Shown here one piece after another: positions 1 through 14,558 of a stretch of 64,000 nt of DNA. Source of the stretch: Megascapheus bottae (Eukaryota; Chordata; Mammalia; Rodentia; Geomyidae); assembly GCA_024803745.1 (NCBI GenBank), contig JANJXV010000151.1, positions 310,001 to 374,000 of the forward strand, read 5' to 3'. Position numbers and translations under genes: made by a program. The stretch's first letter is position 1. The number at the start of each line of letters is the position of its first letter. Below the pieces are notes generated by a model. It made no database searches and was not told the origin of the DNA. It was given only the letters and a program-made list of their open reading frames with translations.

Positions 1-684
1 CTCACACAGCTATTTTGACTTTACACACTTCCATTCTTTGAATTCACACACCTCCATTCTGTGACTTCACACACATTAACATTGTTTGACTTCACACACC
101 TCTATTTTTGGACTTCACACACCTCCATTCCATGACTTCACACATCTCCATTTTGTGAGTTCGCACACCTCCATTTTGCCTTCACACTCCTCCATTCTAT
201 GACTTCACACGCCTTCATTCTACTTTCTACTTCAGAAACATCCGTTCTATGACTTCACAGACCTCCATTCTATGATTTCACAAACCTCCATTCTGTGACT
301 TCACACACCTCCATTCTGAGTTCACACACCTCAATTCTGTGAATTCACACACCTCAATTCTGGCTTCACACACCTCCATTCTATGACTTCACACACTTCC
401 ATTCTATGACTTCACACACCTCCATTCTTTGACTTCACACACCTCCATTGTGAGTTCACACACCTCCAATCTGTGACTTCACACACCTCCATTCTTTGAC
501 TTCACACACCTCCATTCTGTGACTTCACACACCTCCATTCTATGACTTCACACACCTCCATTTTGACTTCACACACCTCCATTCTGTGACTTCACACACC
601 TCCATTCTGTGACTTCACACACCTCCATTCTAAGACTTCACACACCTACATTCTGTGACTTCACACACCTCCATTCTGTTACTT
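1..684. repeat. Module M, first-type unit, copy 1 (684 bp)
   Basis: The unit opens with CTCACACAGCTATTTTGAC, then carries diagnostic monomers in order: TTTGAATTCAC, ACATTAACATTGTTTGAC, TTTTTGGAC at 105, TTCGCAC at 160, and TTCAGAAAC at 231. The first-type unit recurs at 4,992, 8,241, 13,126, 16,755 and, truncated, at 22,539. This copy is 684 bp instead of 677 because it has an extra 7 bp (TACTTTCTACTTC instead of TACTTC) near 221-232. The last ~125 bp differ from the paired unit that follows. Confidence 0.88.
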
Positions 685-1440
685 CTCACACAGCTATTTT
701 GATTTTACACACTTCCATTCTTTGAATTCACACACCTCCATTCTGTGACTTCACACACATTAACATTGTTTGACTTCACACACCTCTATTTTTGGACTTC
801 ACACACCTCCATTCCATGACTTCACACATCTCCATTTTATGAGTTCGCACACCTCCATTTTGCCTTCACACTCCTCCATTCTATGACTTCACACGCCTTC
901 ATTCTTCTTCAGAAACATCCGTTCTATGACTTCACAGACCTCCATTCTATGATTTCACAAACCTCCATTCTGTGACTTCACACCCCTCCATTCTGAGTTC
1001 ACACACCTCAATTCTGTGAATTCACACACCTCAATTCTGGCTTCACACACCTCCATTCTATGACTTCACACACTTCCATTCTATGACTTCACACACCTCC
1101 ATTCTTTGACTTCACACACCTCCATTGTGAGTTCACACACCTCCAATCTGTGACTTCACACACCTCCATTCTTTGACTTCACACACCTCCATTCTGTGAC
1201 TTCACACACCTCCATTCTATGACTTCACACACCTCCATTCTATGAATTCACACATCTCCATTCTGTGACTTCACACAACTCCATTCTATGACTTCCCACA
1301 CCTCCATTCTGGGACTTCACACACCTCCATTCTGAGTTCACACACCTCCGTTCTGTGAATTAACACACCTTCATTCCGTGACTTCACACACCTTCCTTCT
1401 ATGATTTCACACACCTCCATTCTTTGACTTCACACACCTC
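685..1440. repeat. Module M, second-type unit, copy 1
   Basis: The unit starts with the same CTCACACAGCTATTTT landmark but followed by GATTTTACAC instead of GACTTTACAC. Its first ~555 bp repeat the preceding unit in the same monomer order. After about 1,240 it diverges into a tail with TATGAATTCACACATCTCC, a TTCCCACACC monomer and GTGAATTAACACACC. First- and second-type units occur as ordered pairs here and at 4,992, 13,126 and 16,755, so the pair is itself a higher-order unit. Confidence 0.85.
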
Positions 1441-4400
1441 CATTGTGATTTCACACACCTCCATTCTATGACTTCACACACCTCCATTATGACTTCACAT
1501 AGCTCCATTCTATGACTTCACACACCTCCATTCTGTGCCTTCACACACCTTCATTCTATGACTTAACACACCTTCATTCTTACTTCACAAACATCCATTC
1601 TATGATCACACACCTCCATTCTATTCTATGACTTCACACAACTCATTCTGACTTCACACACCTCCATTCCATGACTTCACACACCTCCATTGTTTGACTT
1701 CATGCACCTCCATTCTATGAGTTCACACACCTCCATTCTGTGACTGCACACACCTTTATTGTTTGATTTCACACACCTCCATTCTTTGACTTCACACACC
1801 TCCTTTCCATGACTTCACACACCTCCATTCTATGAGTTCACACACCTCCATTCTATGAGTTCACACACCTCCATTTTGACTTCACAAACCTCCATTCTAT
1901 GACTTCACACACCTTCATTCTTACTTCAGAAATATCCATTATATGACTTCACGCACTTTCATTCTGTGACTTCACAAATCTCCGTTCTGTGATTTCACAC
2001 ACCTCCATTCTGAGTTCACACACCTCCATTCTCTGAGTTCACACACCTCCATTCTGTGACTTCACACACCTCCATTCTATGACTTCACAGACCTCCATTC
2101 TGTGACTTCACACACCTTTATTGTTTGACTTCACACACCTCCATTCTGGGACTTCACACACCTCCATTGTGAGTTCACACACCTCCATTCTGTGACTTCA
2201 CACACCTGCATTCTGTGACTTCACACACCTCCATTCTGTGACTACACACATCTCCATTCTGTGACTTCACACACCTCCATTCTATGACTTCACACACCTC
2301 CATTCTGTGACTTCACACACCTCCATTCTGTGACTTCACATACCTCCATTCTGTGACTTCACACTCCTCCATTCTGTGACTTCACACACCTCAATTTTGA
2401 CTTCACACACTTCCATTCTTTGACTTCACACACCTCCATTCTGTGACTTCACACACCACCATGGTTTAACTTCACACACCTCCCTTTTTGGACTTCACAC
2501 ACCTCCATTCCATGACTTCACACATCTCCATTTTATGAGTTCGCACACCTCCATTTTGACTTCACACACCTACATTCTATGACTTCACACACCTTCATTC
2601 TATTTCAGAAACATCCATTCTATGACTTCACACACCTCCATTGTATGACTTTACAAACCTCCATTCTGTGACTTCACACACCTCCATTCTGAGTTCACAC
2701 ACCTCAATTCTGTGACATCACACACCTCAATTCTGGCTTCACACACCTCCATTCTATGACTTCACACAATTCCTTTCTATGACTTCACACACCTCCATTC
2801 TTTGACTTCACACACCTCCATTGTGATTTCACACACCTCCATTCTATGACTTCACACACCTCCATTATGACTTCACATAGCTCCATTCTATGACTTCACA
2901 CACCTCCATTCTGTGCCTTCACACACCTTCATTCTATGACTTAACACACCTTCATTCTTACTTCACAAACATCCATTCTATGATCACACACCTCCATTCT
3001 ATTCTATGACTTCACACAACTCATTCTGACTTCACACACCTCCATTCCATGACTTCACACACCTCCATTGTTTGACTTCATGCACCTCCATTCTATGAGT
3101 TCACACACCTCCATTCTGTGACTGCACACACCTTTATTGTTTGATTTCACACACCTCCATTCTTTGACTTCACACACCTCCTTTCCATGACTTCACACAC
3201 CTCCATTCTATGAGTTCACACACCTCCATTCTATGAGTTCACACACCTCCATTTTGACTTCACAAACCTCCATTCTATGACTTCACACACCTTCATTCTT
3301 ACTTCAGAAATATCCATTATATGACTTCACGCACTTTCATTCTATGACTTCACAAATCTCCGTTCTGTGATTTCACACACCTCCATTCTGAGTTCACACA
3401 CCTCCATTCTGTGACTTCACACACCTCCATTCTGTGACTTAACACACCTCCATTCTATGACTTCACAGACCTCCATTCTGTGACTTCACACACCTTTATT
3501 GTTTGACTTCACACACCTCCATTCTGGGACTTCACACACCTCCATTGTGAGTTCACACACCTCCATTCTGTGACTTCACACACCTCCATTCTGTGACTAC
3601 ACACATCTCCATTCTGTGACTTCACACACCTCCATTCTATGACTTCACACACCTCCATTCTGTGACTTCACACACCTCCATTCTGTGACTTCACACACCT
3701 CAATTTTGACTTCACACACTTCCATTCTTTGACTTCACACACCTCCATTCTGTGACTTCACACACCACCATTGTTTGACTTCACACACCTCCCTTTTTGG
3801 ACTTCACAAACCTCCATTCCATGACTTCACGAATCTCCTTTTTATGAGTTCGCACACCTCCATTTTGACTTCACACACCTACATTCTATGACTTCACACA
3901 CCTTCATTCTACTTCAGAAACTTCCATTCTATGACTTCACACACCTCCATTCTATGACTTTACAAACCTCCATTCTGTGACTTCACACACCTCCATTCTG
4001 AGTTCACACACCTCAATTCTATGACTTCACACACCTCAATTCTGGCTTCACACACCTCCATTCTATGACTTCACACAATTCCTTTCTATGACTTCACACA
4101 CCTCCATTCTTTGACTTCACATACCTCCATTGTGAATTCACACACCTCCATTCTATGACTTCACACACCTCCATTATGACTTCACATAGCTCCATTCTAT
4201 GACTTAACACATCTCCATTCTGTGCCTTCACACACCTCCATTCTATGACTTAACACACCTTCATTCTTACTTCACAAACATCCATTCTATGATCACACAC
4301 CTCCATTCTATGACTTCACACACCTCCATTCTATAACTTCACACACCTCCATGCTGTTACTTCACACACCTCAATTCTGTGACTTCACACACCTCCATTA

Positions 4401-4991
4401 TGACTTCACACACCTCCATTCTATGACTTCACACACCTCCATTCTATGACTTCACACCTCCATTCTGTGATTTCACACACCTCCATTGTGAGTTCACACA
4501 CCTCCATTCTGTGACTTCACACACCTCCAATCTGACTTCACACAGTTCCATTCTATGACTTCACACACCTCCATACTGTGACTTCACACACCTGCATTCT
4601 ATGATTTCACACACCTCCCTTTGACTTCACACACCTCCATTCTATGACTTCACACAACTACATTCTGACTTCACACACCTCCATTCTGTGACTTCACACA
4701 CCTCCATTCCATGACTTCACACACCTCCATTCTGTGATTTCACACACCTCCATTCTGTGACTTCACACACCTTTATTGTTTGACTTCACACACCTCCATT
4801 GCATGACTTCACACACCTCTATTCTATGAGTTCACAAACCTCCATTCTATGAGTTCACACACCTCCATTTTGACTTCACACACCTCCATTCTGTGACTTC
4901 ACACACCTCCATTCTGTGACTTCACACACCTCCATTCTATGACTTCACACACCTACATTCTGTGACTTCACACACCTCCATTCTGTTACTT
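1441..4991. repeat. Module B, three tandem units (1,441; 2,819; 4,128)
   Basis: Each unit opens with CATTGTGA(T/A)TTCACAC and, about 50 bp on, TTCACATAGCTCC. Steps are 1,378 and 1,309 bp; the difference is 69 bp, exactly three monomers, and maps to about 2,184-2,395 (extra TGTGAC monomers in the first unit). The first two units share a CATTCTATTCTATGAC slip near 1,620 and 2,998. The third diverges after about 4,290 and runs through TATAACTTCAC and TTCACACCTCC (4,451) to the next M. One NcoI site (CCATGG) lies at 2,459. Confidence 0.85.
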
Positions 4992-7397
4992 CTCACACAG
5001 CTATTTTGACTTTACACACTTCCATTCTTTGAATTCACACACCTCCATTCTGTGACTTCACACACATTAACATTGTTTGACTTCACACACCTCTATTTTT
5101 GGACTTCACACACCTCCATTCCATGACTTCACACATCTCCATTTTGTGAGTTCGCACACCTCCATTTTGCCTTCACACTCCTCCATTCTATGACTTCACA
5201 CGCCTTCATTCTACTTCAGAAACATCCGTTCTATGACTTCACAGACCTCCATTCTATGATTTCACAAACCTCCATTCTGTGACTTCACACACCTCCATTC
5301 TGAGTTCACACACCTCAATTCTGTGAATTCACACACCTCAATTCTGGCTTCACACACCTCCATTCTATGACTTCACACACTTCCATTCTATGACTTCACA
5401 CACCTCCATTCTTTGACTTCACACACCTCCATTGTGAGTTCACACACCTCCAATCTGTGACTTCACACACCTCCATTCTTTGACTTCACACACCTCCATT
5501 CTGTGACTTCACACACCTCCATTCTATGACTTCACACACCTCCATTTTGACTTCACACACCTCCATTCTGTGACTTCACACACCTCCATTCTGTGACTTC
5601 ACACACCTCCATTCTAAGACTTCACACACCTACATTCTGTGACTTCACACACCTCCATTCTGTTACTTCTCACACAGCTATTTTGATTTTACACACTTCC
5701 ATTCTTTGAATTCACACACCTCCATTCTGTGACTTCACACACATTAACATTGTTTGACTTCACACACCTCTATTTTTGGACTTCACACACCTCCATTCCA
5801 TGACTTCACACATCTCCATTTTATGAGTTCGCACACCTCCATTTTGCCTTCACACTCCTCCATTCTATGACTTCACACGCCTTCATTCTTCTTCAGAAAC
5901 ATCCGTTCTATGACTTCACAGACCTCCATTCTATGATTTCACAAACCTCCATTCTGTGACTTCACACCCCTCCATTCTGAGTTCACACACCTCAATTCTG
6001 TGAATTCACACACCTCAATTCTGGCTTCACACACCTCCATTCTATGACTTCACACACTTCCATTCTATGACTTCACACACCTCCATTCTTTGACTTCACA
6101 CACCTCCATTGTGAGTTCACACACCTCCAATCTGTGACTTCACACACCTCCATTCTTTGACTTCACACACCTCCATTCTGTGACTTCACACACCTCCATT
6201 CTATGACTTCACACACCTCCATTCTATGAATTCACACATCTCCATTCTGTGACTTCACACAACTCCATTCTATGACTTCCCACACCTCCATTCTGGGACT
6301 TCACACACCTCCATTCTGAGTTCACACACCTCCGTTCTGTGAATTAACACACCTTCATTCCGTGACTTCACACACCTTCCTTCTATGATTTCACACACCT
6401 CCATTCTTTGACTTCACACACCTCCATTGTGATTTCACACACCTCCATTCTATGACTTCACACACCTCCATTATGACTTCACATAGCTCCATTCTATGAC
6501 TTCACACACCTCCATTCTGTGCCTTCACACACCTTCATTCTATGACTTAACACACCTTCATTCTTACTTCACAAACATCCATTCTATGATCACACACCTC
6601 CATTCTATTCTATGACTTCACACAACTCATTCTGACTTCACACACCTCCATTCCATGACTTCACACACCTCCATTGTTTGACTTCATGCACCTCCATTCT
6701 ATGAGTTCACACACCTCCATTCTGTGACTGCACACACCTTTATTGTTTGATTTCACACACCTCCATTCTTTGACTTCACACACCTCCTTTCCATGACTTC
6801 ACACACCTCCATTCTATGAGTTCACACACCTCCATTCTATGAGTTCACACACCTCCATTTTGACTTCACAAACCTCCATTCTATGACTTCACACACCTTC
6901 ATTCTTACTTCAGAAATATCCATTATATGACTTCACGCACTTTCATTCTGTGACTTCACAAATCTCCGTTCTGTGATTTCACACACCTCCATTCTGAGTT
7001 CACACACCTCCATTCTCTGAGTTCACACACCTCCATTCTGTGACTTCACACACCTCCATTCTATGACTTCACAGACCTCCATTCTGTGACTTCACACACC
7101 TTTATTGTTTGACTTCACACACCTCCATTCTGGGACTTCACACACCTCCATTGTGAGTTCACACACCTCCATTCTGTGACTTCACACACCTGCATTCTGT
7201 GACTTCACACACCTCCATTCTGTGACTACACACATCTCCATTCTGTGACTTCACACACCTCCATTCTATGACTTCACACACCTCCATTCTGTGACTTCAC
7301 ACACCTCCATTCTGTGACTTCACACACCTCAATTTTGACTTCACACACTTCCATTCTTTGACTTCACACACCTCCATTCTGTAACTTCACACACCAC
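2341..7397. repeat. Long direct duplication, copy A (offset 8,134 bp)
   Basis: Six landmarks in this stretch (TACCTCC 2,341; NcoI 2,461; B 2,819 and 4,128; M 4,992 and 5,669) recur exactly 8,134 bp downstream (10,475; 10,595; 10,953; 12,262; 13,126; 13,803), and B 6,425 recurs at 14,559. The left limit is where the two copies differ in monomer number near 2,300; the right limit is the deletion join at 7,397. The equal spacing means almost no indels in about 5 kb. Confidence 0.88.
4992..6424. repeat. Module M pair, copy 2 (4,992 and 5,669)
   Basis: This is an ordered pair of first-type (4,992) and second-type (5,669) units with a step of 677 bp. It lacks the 7-bp insertion of copy 1. TTTTTGGAC is at 5,096, TTCGCAC at 5,151 and TTCAGAAAC at 5,215, which gives the 55- and 64-bp spacing found in every module family. 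The pair is repeated at 13,126 and 13,803, exactly 8,134 bp away. Confidence 0.88.
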
Positions 7398-8240
7398 GAT
7401 TCTATGACTTCACACACCTCCATTGTGATTTCACACACCTCCATTCTATGAGTTCACACACCTCCATTCGATGCCTTCACACACCTCCATTCTATGACTT
7501 AACACACCTTCATTCTTACTTCACAAACATCCATTCTATGATCACACACCTCCATTCTATGACTTCACACACCTCCATTCTATAACTTCACACACCTCCA
7601 TGCTGTGACTTCACACACCTCAATTCTGTGACTTCACACACCTCCATTATGACTTCACACACCTCCATTCTATGACTTCACACACATCCATTCTATGACT
7701 TCACACCTCCATTCTGTGATTTCACACACCTCCATTGTGAGTTCACACACCTCCATTCTGTGACTTCACACACCTCCAATCTGACTTCACACAGCTCCAT
7801 TCTATGACTTCACACACCTCCATACTGTGACTTCACACACCTGCATTCTATGATTTCACACACCTCCCTTTGACTTCACACACCTCCATTCTATGACTTC
7901 ACACAACTACATTCTGACTTCACACACCTCCATTCTGTGACTTCACACACCTCCATTCCATGACTTCACACACCTCCATTCTGTGATTTCACACACCTCC
8001 ATTCTGCGACTTCACACACCTTTATTGTTTGACTTCACACACCTCCATTGCATGACTTCACACACCTCTATTCTATGAGTTCACAAACCTCCATTCTATG
8101 AGTTCACACACCTCCATTTTGACTTCACACACCTCCATTCTGTGACTTCACACACCTCCATTCTGTGACTTCACACACCTCCTTTCTATGACTTCACACA
8201 CCTACATTCTGTGACTTCACACACCTCCATTCTGTTACTT
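6425..8240. repeat. Module B, one shortened unit set with internal deletion junction
   Basis: The module starts with CATTGTGATTTCAC at 6,425 and follows the B order to 7,397. There the sequence changes abruptly from TTCACACACCAC to GATTCTATGAC. The matching place 8,134 bp downstream (15,531) continues instead into CATTGTTTGAC and CTCCCTTTTTGGAC. The spacing to the next M landmark is 380 bp shorter here than in that copy, so this copy has lost a block. It then proceeds through TTCACACCTCC (7,700) to the M unit at 8,241. Confidence 0.8.
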
Positions 8241-8994
8241 CTCACACAGCTATTTTGACTTTACACACTTCCATTCTTTGAATTCACACACCTCCATTCT
8301 GTGACTTCACACACATTAACATTGTTTGACTTCACACACCTCTATTTTTGGACTTCACACACCTCCATTCCATGACTTCACACATCTCCATTTTATGAGT
8401 TCGCTCACCTCCATTTTGCCTTCACACTCGTCCATTCTATGACTTCACACGCCTTCATTCTACTTCAGAAACATCCGTTCTATGACTTCACAGACCTCCA
8501 TTCTATGATTTCACAAACCTCCATTCTGTGACTTCACACACCTCCATTCTGAGTTCACACACCTCAATTCTGTGAATTCACACACCTCAATTCTGGTTTC
8601 ACACACCTCCATTCTATGACTTCACACACTTCCATTCTATGACTTCACACACCTCCATTCTTTGACTTCACACACCTCCATTGTGAGTACACACACCTCC
8701 ATTCTGTGACTTCACACACCTCCATTCTTTGACTTCACACACCTCCATTCTGTGACTTCACACACCTCCATTCTATGACTTCACACACCTCCATTCTATG
8801 AATTCACACATCTCCATTCTGTGACTTCACACAACTCCATTCTATGACTTCCCAAACCTCCATTCTGGGACTTCACACACCTCCATTCTGAGTTCACACA
8901 CCTCCGTTCTGTGTATTAACACACCTTCATTCCGTGACTTCACACACCTTCCTTCTATGATTTCACACACCTCCATTCTTTGACTTCACACACC
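8241..8994. repeat. Module M, single chimeric unit
   Basis: The unit begins as a first-type M (CTCACACAGCTATTTTGAC) but ends with the second-type tail (TATGAATTCACACATCTCC at about 8,800, then GTGTATTAACACACC). No second CTCACACAGC landmark follows. The simplest reading is an unequal exchange between the two members of an M pair that removed about 677 bp. The boundary with module C near 8,995 is approximate. Confidence 0.75.
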
Positions 8995-10594
8995 TCCATT
9001 CTATGACTTCACACACCTATATTCTTTGACTTCACACACCTCCATTCTTTGACTTCACACACCTATATTTTGATTTCAAACACATACATTCTGTGACTTC
9101 ACACACCTCCATTTGTGACGTTATACACCACCATTTTGACTTCTCACACCTCCATTCTGTGACTTCACACACCTCCATTCTGTGACTTCACACACCTCCA
9201 TTTTGAGTTCACACACTTCCATTCTGTGACTTCACACACCTCCATTCTGTGACTTCGCACACCTATATTGTTTGACTTCACACACCTCCATTCTTTGACT
9301 TCACACACCTCCAGTCCATGACTTCCCACACCTATACTCTATCAGTTCTCACACATCCATTCTATGAGTTCACACACCACCATTTTGACTTCATACACCT
9401 CCATTCTATGACTTCACACACCTACATTCTTACTTCAGGAACATCCATTTTATGAATTCACCCACCTCCATTCTATGACTTCACATACCTCCATTCTATG
9501 ACTTCACACACCTCCATTCTATGACTTCACACACCTCCATTCTATGACTTCACACACCTCCATTCTATGACTTCACACACATCCATTCTGTGACTTCACA
9601 CACCTCCATTCTATGAGTTCACACACCTGCATTGTGACATCACACACCTCCATTCTATGACTTCACACACCTCCATTCTGACTTCACACACCTCCATTCT
9701 GACTTCACAAACATCAATTCTGTGACTTCACACACCTCCATGCTTTGACTTCACACAACTCCATTGTGAGTTCACACACCTCCACTCTGACTTCACAAAC
9801 ATCAATTCTGTGACCTCACACACATCAATTCTACGACTTCACACACCTCCATTCTATGACTTCACACACCTCCATTCTATGACTTCACAAACTTCATTCT
9901 TTGACTTCACACACCTCCATTCTTTGACTTCACACAGCTCCATTGTGAGTTCACACACCTTCATTCTATGACTTCACACACCTCCATTCTGACTGCACAC
10001 AGCTCCATTCTATGACTTCACACACCTCCATTCTGTGCCTTCATACATCTCCATTCTAGGACTTAACACACCTTCAATCTTACTTCACAAACATCCATTC
10101 TATGACTTCACACACCTCCATTGTATGACTTCACACACCTCCATTCTATGACTTCACAAACCTCCATTCTGTGACTTCACACACCTCAATTCTGTGACTT
10201 CACACACCTATATTATGACCTCACACACCTCCATTCTATGACTTTACACACCTCCATTCTATGACTTCACACACCTCCATTCTGAATTCACAAACCTCCA
10301 TTCTGTGACTTTACGCACCTCCATTCTGTGACTCCACACACCTCCGTTCTGACTTCACACACCTCCATTCTATGACTTCACACACCTCCATTCTGTGACT
10401 TCACACACCTACATTCTGTGAGTACACACATCTCCATTCTGTGACTTCACTCACCTCCATTCTATGACTTCACATACCTCCATTCTGTGACTTCACACTC
10501 CTCCATTCTGTGACTTCACACACCTCAATTTTGACTTCACACACTTCCATTCTTTGACTTCACACACCTCCATTCTGTGACTTCACACACCACC
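8995..10594. repeat. Module C, copy 1
   Basis: The module is marked by CTATATTCTTTGAC, TGTGACGTTATACACC (TGACGT at 9,117), TATACTCTATCAGTTCTC (ATCAG at 9,341), TTCAGGAACATCC, runs of consensus monomers (9,503-9,590), and CTTCACAAACATCAATTCTG monomers near 9,706 and 9,794. GACTGCACACAGCTCC is at 9,991. The ATCAG landmark recurs at 18,509. Related monomers (CTCTACTCTATCAGTTCAC) recur through module F, so C and F share ancestry. ATCAG to the NcoI landmark is 1,254 bp here. Confidence 0.8.
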
Positions 10595-13125
10595 ATGGTT
10601 TAACTTCACACACCTCCCTTTTTGGACTTCACACACCTCCATTCCATGACTTCACACATCTCCATTTTATGAGTTCGCACACCTCCATTTTGACTTCACA
10701 CACCTACATTCTATGACTTCACACACCTTCATTCTATTTCAGAAACATCCATTCTATGACTTCACACACCTCCATTGTATGACTTTACAAACCTCCATTC
10801 TGTGACTTCACACACCTCCATTCTGAGTTCACACACCTCAATTCTGTGACATCACACACCTCAATTCTGGCTTCACACACCTCCATTCTATGACTTCACA
10901 CAATTCCTTTCTATGACTTCACACACCTCCATTCTTTGACTTCACACACCTCCATTGTGATTTCACACACCTCCATTCTATGACTTCACACACCTCCATT
11001 ATGACTTCACATAGCTCCATTCTATGACTTCACACACCTCCATTCTGTGCCTTCACACACCTTCATTCTATGACTTAACACACCTTCATTCTTACTTCAC
11101 AAACATCCATTCTATGATCACACACCTCCATTCTATTCTATGACTTCACACAACTCATTCTGACTTCACACACCTCCATTCCATGACTTCACACACCTCC
11201 ATTGTTTGACTTCATGCACCTCCATTCTATGAGTTCACACACCTCCATTCTGTGACTGCACACACCTTTATTGTTTGATTTCACACACCTCCATTCTTTG
11301 ACTTCACACACCTCCTTTCCATGACTTCACACACCTCCATTCTATGAGTTCACACACCTCCATTCTATGAGTTCACACACCTCCATTTTGACTTCACAAA
11401 CCTCCATTCTATGACTTCACACACCTTCATTCTTACTTCAGAAATATCCATTATATGACTTCACGCACTTTCATTCTATGACTTCACAAATCTCCGTTCT
11501 GTGATTTCACACACCTCCATTCTGAGTTCACACACCTCCATTCTGTGACTTCACACACCTCCATTCTGTGACTTAACACACCTCCATTCTATGACTTCAC
11601 AGACCTCCATTCTGTGACTTCACACACCTTTATTGTTTGACTTCACACACCTCCATTCTGGGACTTCACACACCTCCATTGTGAGTTCACACACCTCCAT
11701 TCTGTGACTTCACACACCTCCATTCTGTGACTACACACATCTCCATTCTGTGACTTCACACACCTCCATTCTATGACTTCACACACCTCCATTCTGTGAC
11801 TTCACACACCTCCATTCTGTGACTTCACACACCTCAATTTTGACTTCACACACTTCCATTCTTTGACTTCACACACCTCCATTCTGTGACTTCACACACC
11901 ACCATTGTTTGACTTCACACACCTCCCTTTTTGGACTTCACAAACCTCCATTCCATGACTTCACGAATCTCCTTTTTATGAGTTCGCACACCTCCATTTT
12001 GACTTCACACACCTACATTCTATGACTTCACACACCTTCATTCTACTTCAGAAACTTCCATTCTATGACTTCACACACCTCCATTCTATGACTTTACAAA
12101 CCTCCATTCTGTGACTTCACACACCTCCATTCTGAGTTCACACACCTCAATTCTATGACTTCACACACCTCAATTCTGGCTTCACACACCTCCATTCTAT
12201 GACTTCACACAATTCCTTTCTATGACTTCACACACCTCCATTCTTTGACTTCACACACCTCCATTGTGAATTCACACACCTCCATTCTATGACTTCACAC
12301 ACCTCCATTATGACTTCACATAGCTCCATTCTATGACTTAACACATCTCCATTCTGTGCCTTCACACACCTCCATTCTATGACTTAACACACCTTCATTC
12401 TTACTTCACAAACATCCATTCTATGATCACACACCTCCATTCTATGACTTCACACACCTCCATTCTATAACTTCACACACCTCCATGCTGTTACTTCACA
12501 CACCTCAATTCTGTGACTTCACACACCTCCATTATGACTTCACACACCTCCATTCTATGACTTCACACACCTCCATTCTATGACTTCACACCTCCATTCT
12601 GTGATTTCACACACCTCCATTTTGAGTTCACACACCTCCATTCTGTGACTTCACACACCTCCAATCTGACTTCACACAGTTCCATTCTATGACTTCACAC
12701 ACCTCCATACTGTGACTTCACACACCTGCATTCTATGATTTCACACACCTCCCTTTGACTTCACACACCTCCATTCTATGACTTCACACAACTACATTCT
12801 GACTTCACACACCTCCATTCTGTGACTTCACACACCTCCATTCCATGACTTCACACACCTCCATTCTGTGATTTCACACACCTCCATTCTGTGACTTCAC
12901 ACACCTTTATTGTTTGACTTCACACACCTCCATTGCATGACTTCACACACCTCTATTCTATGAGTTCACAAACCTCCATTCTATGAGTTCACACACCTCC
13001 ATTTTGACTTCACACACCTCCATTCTGTGACTTCACACACCTCCATTCTGTGACTTCACACACCTCCATTCTATGACTTCACACACCTACATTCTGTGAC
13101 TTCACACACCTCCATTCTGTTACTT
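10595..13125. repeat. Module B, two units (10,953 and 12,262)
   Basis: The segment repeats 2,461-4,991 at a constant offset of 8,134 bp: the NcoI landmark moves from 2,461 to 10,595, the B landmarks from 2,819 to 10,953 and from 4,128 to 12,262. Few differences are visible; one is T at 12,622 where the first copy has G at 4,488. It ends directly at the M landmark of 13,126. Confidence 0.87.
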
Positions 13126-14558
13126 CTCACACAGCTATTTTGACTTTACACACTTCCATTCTTTGAATTCACACACCTCCATTCTGTGACTTCACACACA
13201 TTAACATTGTTTGACTTCACACACCTCTATTTTTGGACTTCACACACCTCCATTCCATGACTTCACACATCTCCATTTTGTGAGTTCGCACACCTCCATT
13301 TTGCCTTCACACTCCTCCATTCTATGACTTCACACGCCTTCATTCTACTTCAGAAACATCCGTTCTATGACTTCACAGACCTCCATTCTATGATATCACA
13401 AACCTCCATTCTGTGACTTCACACACCTCCATTCTGAGTTCACACACCTCAATTCTGTGAATTCACACACCTCAATTCTGGCTTCACACACCTCCATTCT
13501 ATGACTTCACACACTTCCATTCTATGACTTCACACACCTCCATTCTTTGACTTCACACACCTCCATTGTGAGTTCACACACCTCCAATCTGTGACTTCAC
13601 ACACCTCCATTCTTTGACTTCACACACCTCCATTCTGTGACTTCACACACCTCCATTCTATAACTTCACACACCTCCATTTTGACTTCACACACCTCCAT
13701 TCTGTGACTTCACACACCTCCATTCTGTGACTTCACACACCTCCATTCTAAGACTTCACACACCTACATTCTGTGACTTCACACACCTCCATTCTGTTAC
13801 TTCTCACACAGCTATTTTGATTTTACACACTTCCATTCTTTGAATTCACACACCTCCATTCTGTGACTTCACACACATTAACATTGTTTGACTTCACACA
13901 CCTCTATTTTTGGACTTCACACACCTCCATTCCATGACTTCACACATCTCCATTTTATGAGTTCGCACACCTCCATTTTGCCTTCACACTCCTCCATTCT
14001 ATGACTTCACACGCCTTCATTCTTCTTCAGAAACATCCGTTCTATGACTTCACAGACCTCCATTCTATGATTTCACAAACCTCCATTCTGTGACTTCACA
14101 CCCCTCCATTCTGAGTTCACACACCTCAATTCTGTGAATTCACACACCTCAATTCTGGCTTCACACACCTCCATTCTATGACTTCACACACTTCCATTCT
14201 ATGACTTCACACACCTCCATTCTTTGACTTCACACACCTCCATTGTGAGTTCACACACCTCCAATCTGTGACTTCACACACCTCCATTCTTTGACTTCAC
14301 ACACCTCCATTCTGTGACTTCACACACCTCCATTCTATGACTTCACACACCTCCATTCTATGAATTCACACATCTCCATTCTGTGACTTCACACAACTCC
14401 ATTCTATGACTTCCCACACCTCCATTCTGGGACTTCACACACCTCCATTCTGAGTTCACACACCTCCGTTCTGTGAATTAACACACCTTCATTCCGTGAC
14501 TTCACACACCTTCCTTCTATGATTTCACACACCTCCATTCTTTGACTTCACACACCTC
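13126..14558. repeat. Module M pair, copy 4 (13,126 and 13,803)
   Basis: An ordered M pair with a 677-bp step, 8,134 bp from the pair at 4,992 and 5,669. One visible difference is A at 13,395 (TGATATCAC) where the other copy has T at 5,261 (TGATTTCAC). Another is TATAACTTCAC near 13,660 in place of TATGACTTCAC. Confidence 0.88.
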
